Shown: positions 57,204 through 64,000 of the stretch, in pieces | Position numbering within the stretch: position 1 is the stretch's first letter | Layout: every line of letters starts with the position of its first letter | NCBI GenBank assembly: GCA_921293015.1 | Contig: OV121093.1 | Coordinates: 29,274,622 to 29,338,621 of the forward strand | Length of the DNA: 64,000 nucleotides | Origin: Phorcus lineatus | Taxonomy: Eukaryota; Mollusca; Gastropoda; Trochida; Trochidae | Reading direction: 5' to 3' | The notes under the pieces: model-generated | What the model saw: only the letters and a program-made list of their open reading frames with translations | What the model was told of the DNA's origin: nothing | Databases searched by the model: none | Made by a program: the position numbers and the translations under genes

Positions 57204-59364
57204 TAAGCCGTGATGTCAAGGGAATAGTTTGAAATCTTTTCGAATCGGCCGTGACGTTGTGAAATTTAGACTGATATAAAACTGAAAAAAACAGTTTTAA
57301 TTTATTGCATTTTTCCCCGATAACTGATACTCTTTGGAGTTGGATTGTTCTAAATCAAATTTAAAGCTATTATATTCATTCCAACTATATATGCCGCTGA
57401 TTACGAAATATCACGTTTATCCCCTAAATTCAACCCATTAAAACTATGCTGATACGAGTTCATATATACAGTAAACGGTGCACGAGAAATGGTCTTTTAT
57501 AATTAACTTTCCGAACGAACACTGCCTTTCTGAACCAAATCTATAGATTAACCTGACATATAACACTTTAATGTTACACATAGAAGCGAAAGCTAAGTCG
57601 CAAAAACCAAATACACTAAAAGCTCTCACTAAGAGGGCAGGCTGTTGTTTGATAGTGCACTGGTGATATAGTGAGTGTGAGATGCCCGTGCACACGTTGA
57701 GGAGTCGTAATTGTGTAGGCAAACTGTGAAGTACAGAGTTAAAATATTCGGTTGACTTAATATTACCTTCAGTAAAAAAATTTAATAAAAGTATTGTAAC
57801 TAACAAAAGGTTGATACTTCCATGTACGCTCGTTTGTTTTATTCATATAATAAAGTTCCACACTCACTCAAATCACTACATTAAACGCCGTCAATCAGTA
57901 ACTGTTACAGTTTTTTCCAAACAAAAAGGAGTTACAGTAGGTTATACAAAATAGTCAGTAATCAATTTTCGTGGATACACTGCAAACTACGTGCGTCATT
58001 TTGTAACGTTATCTGTTCGTTATGGACACGACTTCTTGGCAGAGAACTGTTGCCATGTTAGCGGGCACGGTGACTTTATACTTGTGAGGGATTTGAGCCA
58101 AATGGTAAAAAAGGAAAATGTATCGTCTGTCAGCCAATCAAAAACGATTATTTTGCTTTGATATAAGTTTATTTTGCAACTGTGTAAAATTATTATCGAA
58201 ATTAAAAATTGAGAGTTTGTGTCAATAGTGGATATCATTCAGACAGTTGCCAATCATATTTGAATTGATTATGATATCAATACAGATAGAACTGATATAA
58301 ATATGCATATTTCTTTTATAGCAAAATCGTGAGCACTTTGAAGACATATAAAATATGAATAGATTATTTGTTAAGATCTTTGTTTGATGATATCAGTTAC
58401 TCAATGTCAATATTCCCCCACATGACTTTAAATTTCACCCGTCTCTACCACTGGCTATTAAAACCTTGCTTCTAAACTGTCAAAACGTTTACTAGGTGAT
58501 ACTGTTCATACCTTGAAGAAAATGCCATTTACATCGATTAAAGAAACAACATCAGTTTTGCTCAGTCAAGTTCGTATATGTACTATCGACAGAGTGTTCT
58601 TTAAAACAAAATTCAATTATGTTTACAAAGCTTGGGCAGACCCAGTTTTTTAATTAAACAACTTTAAATATAGTAAATGTTAGTGAACGAGGTATTGTTT
58701 GGCGTCGATAAGTCGATAGTTCAGTCTAAGTCGTTATATGCTATACACCTACACTTGTGTTAAATTCATGGAATAAAACTTTTGTTCACACACATACATA
58801 AACATTTATAATTATTGTTTCTATATAATTTTATTATAATTTATCAATGATTTGTACATTTTTAATCAAGTCTATATGTTCGTCCGGGTGTATTTTGAAC
58901 TCAAAGCAGCGCATGTGATTGCGAGTCGGACCGAACCCTACCACATCAAACAAATTACCGGAGACCGTACAGCCGGGTGTCTGACTGTGATATCACTGAC
59001 TGTATCATGTTCAGTCGTGTACTGCAATGCACAAGTGAGTTTTATATTTCCACTCTCACCTTGACTTGGTTTACAAAGACAGTCATGTACACACTGAATG
59101 TAGTTTGCGAGTACAGAGGTTATATTTTTGAGAAACAAGACTATTTTCAGAATATGAAACTCAACAATAACAAGCTGTTGAATAATGAATTAGTTGTTTT
59201 GTAAGTGCTGAAAATTTAGAAAGTAATGGGAAAAATGCGCCAGTGTGTTGATTTCATCCAATTCAAAATCAAAATTTTGATTGCATCTTACAAGTCTTGA
59301 AATATTTTGATTTGTGTCAGTGTGATTGACAGGGCTGAAATGAACATATTTAATTTTCAACACT

Positions 59365-59515
59365 GTTCCTATGCACCACAGTTTGGTGTGAAAACATCAG
59401 TCAGATGAATTGACACTTTGCACCGATTGACCCGCCTGCTAAGTTGGCGAGTTGGCGAGTTGACTCGTGTTGTTTTTGCACGTGTTGCATGCTTTTCACG
59501 TGCAACTGGAAGCTC
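59365..59515 (+). repeat. CACGTG-rich repeat, copy 5 (about 1.5 kb upstream of the 60984 gene)
   Basis: CACCACAGTTTGGTGTGAAA, TTGACACTTTGCACCGATTG, ACCCGCCTGCT, GTTGGCGAGTTGGCGAGTTG, TTGCACGTGTTGCATGCTTT and TCACGTGCAACTGGAAGCTC. Two CACGTG palindromes and a short GAGTTGGC duplication. Confidence 0.75.
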
Positions 59516-60983
59516 TTTTTATTTCTTAGGCAACTGAAATAGCAGGCACAGTTGACGTTTCTATAAAACAAATTGTTGATAGTTGTGCAGAAATAGCACG
59601 TTTTTGAGAACAAAATAATTGTTTCCAATTGCAAGATGATGAATCAAAAGAATAAACTTAAACAAACGGTACACGATTGACAACATCTGATCTTTTCGAA
59701 GTGTTGTCTGAGTGAGGAACTGGTAGCAAGTTTTACTGCTATAATTAACTTTGTGTATATTCTTATTTTCGTGACTTAGATAACAGAGTAAACAATACCA
59801 GCATCTTAATATTATGCCAAACGTGACATATTGTCGATATAGTTTTTGCTCCCATTAAGGATTACAAATAAAGAGGCATCCGACATCCATTCTTCAGTCA
59901 ACTCTCTTCCTTTTTGACTTCTTTTCTAGAACTACTGACTGAAATGATGAATATAATGTATAGAGTTGGTAACCATGTGGATACTAATCAGGGTCACAGG
60001 ACCACACCCTTTTAAATGAATACAAAGCTTGCTCTTTAGACAGTTTAATGGCAACTAGAAACTACTTATTTACATTAAAGTAACATAAAATCTGACCCAA
60101 TTTTTTTGATAAGTCAATGATGATAAAGGAAGTTATTAGAACAGTTAAAGTGACAGCAAAAAGAGATTTTATACAAATGTTAAAAAACTAAATGTTGAAA
60201 TACCATAATTTAATTATTACTATACAGTTTTGTTTGGCCGATGTCTGCTGATATAACAAACGGCATTTTACTGACTGTATTCATAGTTTTTGTGATAAAA
60301 CAAGTTGGATGCTTGAAAAGTGGAATTGCCACCTTCATCTGAGAATCAATGTTTCATCCTTAGATACTGGACCCAAGATTAAAGAAGCTGAAAGCTTGTA
60401 AACAGACTTCCTAGCTAATTTAGGAATATACATTAGATTTTTGCTGACCTATTCAAACTGTATTCGTCTTTGAATTCTCTTGATTCTATTTAGAGTTGTC
60501 AACTGTATCAAGAAGATAACCTGTTTTCTGTGAGGTTTATGTAATGTATTGTTGTAGGAAACTCGGGAGAAAGTGAACAATCTTGTTTTGTGTGGCATCT
60601 TTACAAATATAGCTCTCAGTTCTGAAATGAAAACATGAAATAACTTGTTCTACTGTGTTAACAATAACTCTAATCATGTTAAATAAAATATCCCGTGTGG
60701 TCAGAAATATCGACGATCTTTTATATCTTATAAAACTGACATGATTACACAAGACATATTATGTCAGTAAGCTAAACATATCTAGATATACAAGGTCGAT
60801 TCAACAAGAACTGAGGCAACGTGATGACCTGGATATTTGCCAACTACACGCAGTGTGTACCTGACTGTCCTTGTAGATAAGTCAAGGTTGTTTTGTGAAT
60901 ATAATGCACACATGAAAGGGTGACATAACATTGTGTACTGTACGGCATAGAGTAAACAGCTCGGCGTTACTGTTTCATACACC

Positions 60984-62600
60984 ATGGAGTTTTACAGTTT
61001 ATTCTCTGTTTGCATCATGATTGTCCTTATGTGTGGTGTCAAGGTTCATGGAGACATTAAACCGCTCAATGACAGGGTGGATGTTCTTGAAACTGGATTG
61101 GAAATTCTGTCAAAAAGATTTGAATTTGAAAGACAAATTTTGACCGAAAAAGTTGATCTCTTTTCTAAACAAGTACAAAAGATTCTCAAGAGCAGGACAG
61201 ATCCGGAGACGAAGATTCGACGATACATCTCTGAGGCCTTATCCGATATACTGGAAGACGAATCCGTTGAAAAACTAATCCAGTCTCAGGTTCTCTCCGA
61301 GGTGGGGCACCTCAAACGTGCCAACCATCAGATGAAACGAGAACTTCATCAGATTAGGACATCCCTCGTACGAGTTGAGCAAGACAACAGGGTGTGTAGA
61401 GATGGTTTCGAGAGAGGTGAGCGACAAAACACTGAAATGTCCCAAATTCTTGTAAAATCTGAACTCTTTACATCTGAAATAGCACGTCATGATCGACAAA
61501 TCATGAAACTTAATCACGAACTTAGAGACACGAAGGAGTCATGTGAACTGTCATCTAAAGTTATCAATAATGAAATACATCAACTACGTAATTTGTCTAC
61601 ATTTCTGAAATCAGAAACTCTGAAAAATACGCTTGCATGGCATGAACGTCAAATTAATAAACTTAATCTAACTCTGAGAGAACAAAGTGATCCATGTAAA
61701 TCAACGAATGTTACAATCAATAAGGAACCTGATTCGGCGTTAAATACAAGACAAACAACGTCAGTGTTCCCGACTACTACTGCTGCTGTACCTAGAGCTA
61801 TAACAACATCTAAACCAAGCACAGAGAGAAGTCGGATCCTTGTGGTACCATGTTGGAGCAGTAATCGTCATCAGATGCAACAGTTCAACATCATCACAAA
61901 CTCTTTTGACAAATATCCTCATCTTTCTCTTAAGTATTATCGGTCTGCACTCTATATTTCCAAAATAAACTCTTTGTTGATAAATCTTGACAACCCAAGC
62001 AGGATCATCATCTCAGAACTGAACACTTCCAAAACTGAAACAATAAAACACAATGTTAATACACTAGGAATGGCGGCTGATGAGGAAAGGGAAATTGTTT
62101 TCCTCACAACATGGCGTCCTACTAAATCAATCAGTAGAATGTCATTACGTGGGGAAAACTTTACTACCTTAGTGGACTTATCAGGTTATGGTGGTTATCC
62201 TCGTGCTTTAGCTATACATCCAACAACAAACACTATATATGCTGGTAATGGTGATAAACTGTTCAAAGTATTCTATGATGGAACTGGTTTGAGGACACTT
62301 GACACTGGTTCTGGGATCAACGGAGTAACTCTGGACATCACCAAGGGTCTCCTGTACTACAACAAGGGGAAGAAGCTGATGAAAATGTCCTTGTCTTCAG
62401 AGATTACTAGTGAAGTGACACAGTTTAACTTTTATATTTGGAATCTGATTTTCTACCAAAACAAAGTGTATTACTCAAGCGAGATCAAATCCCCTGGTGT
62501 ACTGGGAGTAGTGGATGTAGAACATAACAGTGTGTCTAGAACACTTCAGACAGTGAATGTGACCGATGTGTACACCTACGCTATTTGTTTGATTCCGTAA
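60984..62600 (+). CDS. Family 3 gene 2: secreted coiled-coil plus beta-propeller protein, 538 aa, intronless
   Basis: ATG in a strong context (CACCATGG), stop TAA. Same length and layout as the 46993 gene: signal peptide (MEFYSLFSVCIMIVLMCGVK), coiled coil to about 235 with the duplicated Cys-ending block (C187, C238), Thr/Pro linker, propeller from about 286. The N-terminal coiled coil (residues 30-75) is clearly diverged from gene 1, while residues 440-525 are almost identical. It has an extra Cys at 138, and at the start of the propeller a Cys at 290 (VVPCWSS) where gene 1 has Val; gene 1's C320 is Tyr here. C535 near the C-terminus is kept. Two open, equal-length copies suggest both are maintained. 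Function unknown; secreted oligomeric adhesion or recognition is an inference. Confidence 0.85.
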   Translation: MEFYSLFSVCIMIVLMCGVKVHGDIKPLNDRVDVLETGLEILSKRFEFERQILTEKVDLFSKQVQKILKSRTDPETKIRRYISEALSDILEDESVEKLIQSQVLSEVGHLKRANHQMKRELHQIRTSLVRVEQDNRVCRDGFERGERQNTEMSQILVKSELFTSEIARHDRQIMKLNHELRDTKESCELSSKVINNEIHQLRNLSTFLKSETLKNTLAWHERQINKLNLTLREQSDPCKSTNVTINKEPDSALNTRQTTSVFPTTTAAVPRAITTSKPSTERSRILVVPCWSSNRHQMQQFNIITNSFDKYPHLSLKYYRSALYISKINSLLINLDNPSRIIISELNTSKTETIKHNVNTLGMAADEEREIVFLTTWRPTKSISRMSLRGENFTTLVDLSGYGGYPRALAIHPTTNTIYAGNGDKLFKVFYDGTGLRTLDTGSGINGVTLDITKGLLYYNKGKKLMKMSLSSEITSEVTQFNFYIWNLIFYQNKVYYSSEIKSPGVLGVVDVEHNSVSRTLQTVNVTDVYTYAICLIP

Positions 62601-62640
62601 TTTTACTCAACATGGTTGAATGTAGAAATTATTTTGTTCT

Positions 62641-63419
62641 CTTTATATAATTTTGTTTATTGAAATTATTTTGATAAAATCTTGATTACTATTTTTGTAA
62701 TGTGTTATACGGTAAATCAGCATAAGTTCAGAACAAATGTTTGTTATCAAAAATTCAAATCTTTTCTTTTAGGAAATGAAGGAATGTGTGAACGAAATTG
62801 TTGATGATCTATTTTTTTTTATATTTTCATATAAATGGTTTTTTATGTAAAACGACTTAGGAAAGTTTAATGTATGTATTATGCAGTTACAATACATTTT
62901 GTGAATAAGACATTAAATATTAGATTTTAAAAAAGTACACTGTTTGAAAGACAGATACAAAACCTTATATTTTTTCTTAATTAAAACGATTATAATTGTA
63001 AAATTTTAGAATAAATGAGTTTTGGAAGTGCATTTTTATCTCTTTTCAAAACAGACCCTAACGTTTTGTGTTGGTTGAGGTTTTGAAGTGTTATGTGTTG
63101 TGGGGGGAAGTGTAACAGATACACGTATCAAGGTACATGTTTACAAAACAATAAAGCCTGCAAATAACCTCAAAGTGTGGAGATTTGTCGTTTGTGTTGA
63201 GTGATTTGGCCCTTTTGTCCCCAGGGAGTCTTATTACCTTCTACAGAGGCATAACGCTGATAATACTTTGGCTATATTACATTGATATTGTCTGTAAAAC
63301 AAGATTCCCGGGTTTTGATTCGACCGTCTGCTCCTTGGGTAATTGAATGTACGCTATTATGCCAGGCGAGTTCAATCATCAGTTTGCTTTACAGGAAGTC
63401 GTCACAAAACTTTGTTGAA
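62641..63419. other. Stretch without a recognisable gene
   Basis: 3' flank of the second family 3 gene, then AT-rich sequence becoming GC-richer toward 63400. Nothing supported. Confidence 0.45.
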
Positions 63420-64000
63420 TCGGCGCTATGCTCGCCTGGGTGTTGAGACGATTCTGTTATCCTCAGCTAGATTAGCCCTATGATACCCCGGGGCGTTGAG
63501 TCGGTATCGTGGTCCTAGAGGAGTTGAAAGGCAATATGCTCCAAAGAAGGTTGTGTATATCCAATACTTCCTGAGGAGTTGAGCTCACATTCTACTACCC
63601 GGGGATTTAAGTAATCCTTCTTGGGAGTAAAGGACATACTCAGCTGTCCGGAGGCGGTAGGGCCAACCAAACTCCTCTTGTAGTCAACTCTTCAGAGAGC
63701 ATGGCATAAACTCAGCAAGCAAGGTTCATAAGGCCGACTCAACTGTCCGAGTACCATAGGACCGCCTCAGCTAGCCGACTATCATGGGGGCGACTCAAAT
63801 CCCATGTCACAGGGCTGATTCAACTCCCCGAGGATCGTAAAGACGATTCAACTCCCCGAGGATCACAGGGCTGACTCAATTCCTTTTGAACATATAGGCT
63901 GGATGGATATATCAGCCCTTTACTCCCGGGGAGCTGAGTCGACCTTACACTCCCTGTGATTCGTATGCGGCCGATTGATCCCCAGGCAGTAAACAACAAC
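63420..64000. repeat. GC-richer degenerate 28-bp repeat field, runs off the window
   Basis: Words of the form GACTCAACTCCCCGAGGATC plus ACAGGGCT recur, most clearly at about 63735-63880 with 28-base spacing. More diverged copies run back to about 63430 in the opposite sense (GGAGTTGA, GTTGAGTCGG), and an inverted one (CCGGGGAGCTGAGTCGAC) lies near 63926. Composition differs sharply from the rest of the window. It is probably an old minisatellite. Confidence 0.7.

Larger units (their letters stand above)
55031..58734. other. Long stretch without a recognisable gene
   Basis: AT-rich sequence with unrecognised short open frames. Contains an inverted repeat at 56937-57020 and a 24-bp tandem repeat at 57140-57203. 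Confidence 0.45.
58735..62640 (+). repeat. Family 3 segmental unit D2
   Basis: Collinear with 44756-48650 over flank and gene. The 5' flank 60090-60750 is also the best match to the relic at 12175-12850, closer than D1 is. Confidence 0.85.

Noticed and set aside
59533..59545. AGCAGGCACAG as the missing left end of the AGACGTCT element
   Set aside because: Only a short chance match, not followed by AGACGTCT words.
63300..63345. B-box-like GATTCCCGGGTTTTGATTCG
   Set aside because: No matching A box and no tail; chance resemblance is likely.

Overview
The window is AT-rich animal nuclear DNA. It holds few genes, all without visible introns, in a matrix of segmental duplications, minisatellites and decayed transposons. 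The LINE, Tc1/mariner, SINE and TTAA-element types and the repeated secreted propeller genes suggest a lophotrochozoan, most likely a mollusc. That is an inference from style; no single marker gene proves it. No bacterial operons, rRNA or convincing tRNA genes were seen.

The convincing coding content is three families of single-exon proteins predicted to be secreted, each ending in a beta-propeller-like region of the YWTD/LDLR class B kind. Family 1 (PAN/apple-like Cys cluster plus propeller) has an intact gene at 10858-12012 (+) and a decayed copy at 25845-26823 (+). Family 2 (three close Cys plus propeller) has an intact gene at 34971-35960 (-) and a copy at 17939-18921 (-) whose signal peptide is out of frame. 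Family 3 (signal peptide, long coiled coil, Thr/Pro linker, propeller) has two intact 538-residue genes at 46993-48609 (+) and 60984-62600 (+). Gene-less relics of the same units lie at 7602-7830 (family 3, 3' end), 12175-12850 (family 3, 5' flank) and 50334-51183 (family 2, 5' flank), so the locus has grown and decayed by repeated segmental duplication.

Layout: 0.1-1.3 kb, a TTAA-flanked element with inverted ends; 5.3-6.1 kb, a LINE 3' end (-); 7.6 kb, family 3 relic; 8.1-8.8 kb, an 88-bp minisatellite; 9.6-10.6 kb, a tandem duplication; 10.9 kb, family 1 gene; 12.2 kb, family 3 flank relic; 17.6-20.7 kb, family 2 unit A; 22.9-24.1 kb, second TTAA element; 24.7-25.6 kb, a MITE and CT-rich arrays; 25.8 kb, family 1 pseudogene; 27.2-28.8 kb, tandem repeats; 30.7-31.3 kb, LINE remnant; 32.7-33.9 kb, decayed Tc1; 34.6-37.7 kb, family 2 unit B; 37.9-40.2 kb, AGACGTCT-palindrome arrays and a large inverted repeat; 40.2-46.3 kb, duplicated blocks rich in CACGTG; 47 kb, family 3 gene; 50.3-53.5 kb, more duplicated blocks and a GATTCA array; 53.9-55.0 kb, LINE remnant and SINE; 58.7-62.6 kb, second family 3 unit; from 63.4 kb, a GC-richer 28-bp degenerate repeat running off the window.

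How the genes work together is not shown by the sequence. The shared architecture (secretion signal, oligomerisation or Cys module, propeller) and rapid local birth and death would suit an extracellular recognition, adhesion or matrix role, but this is inference.
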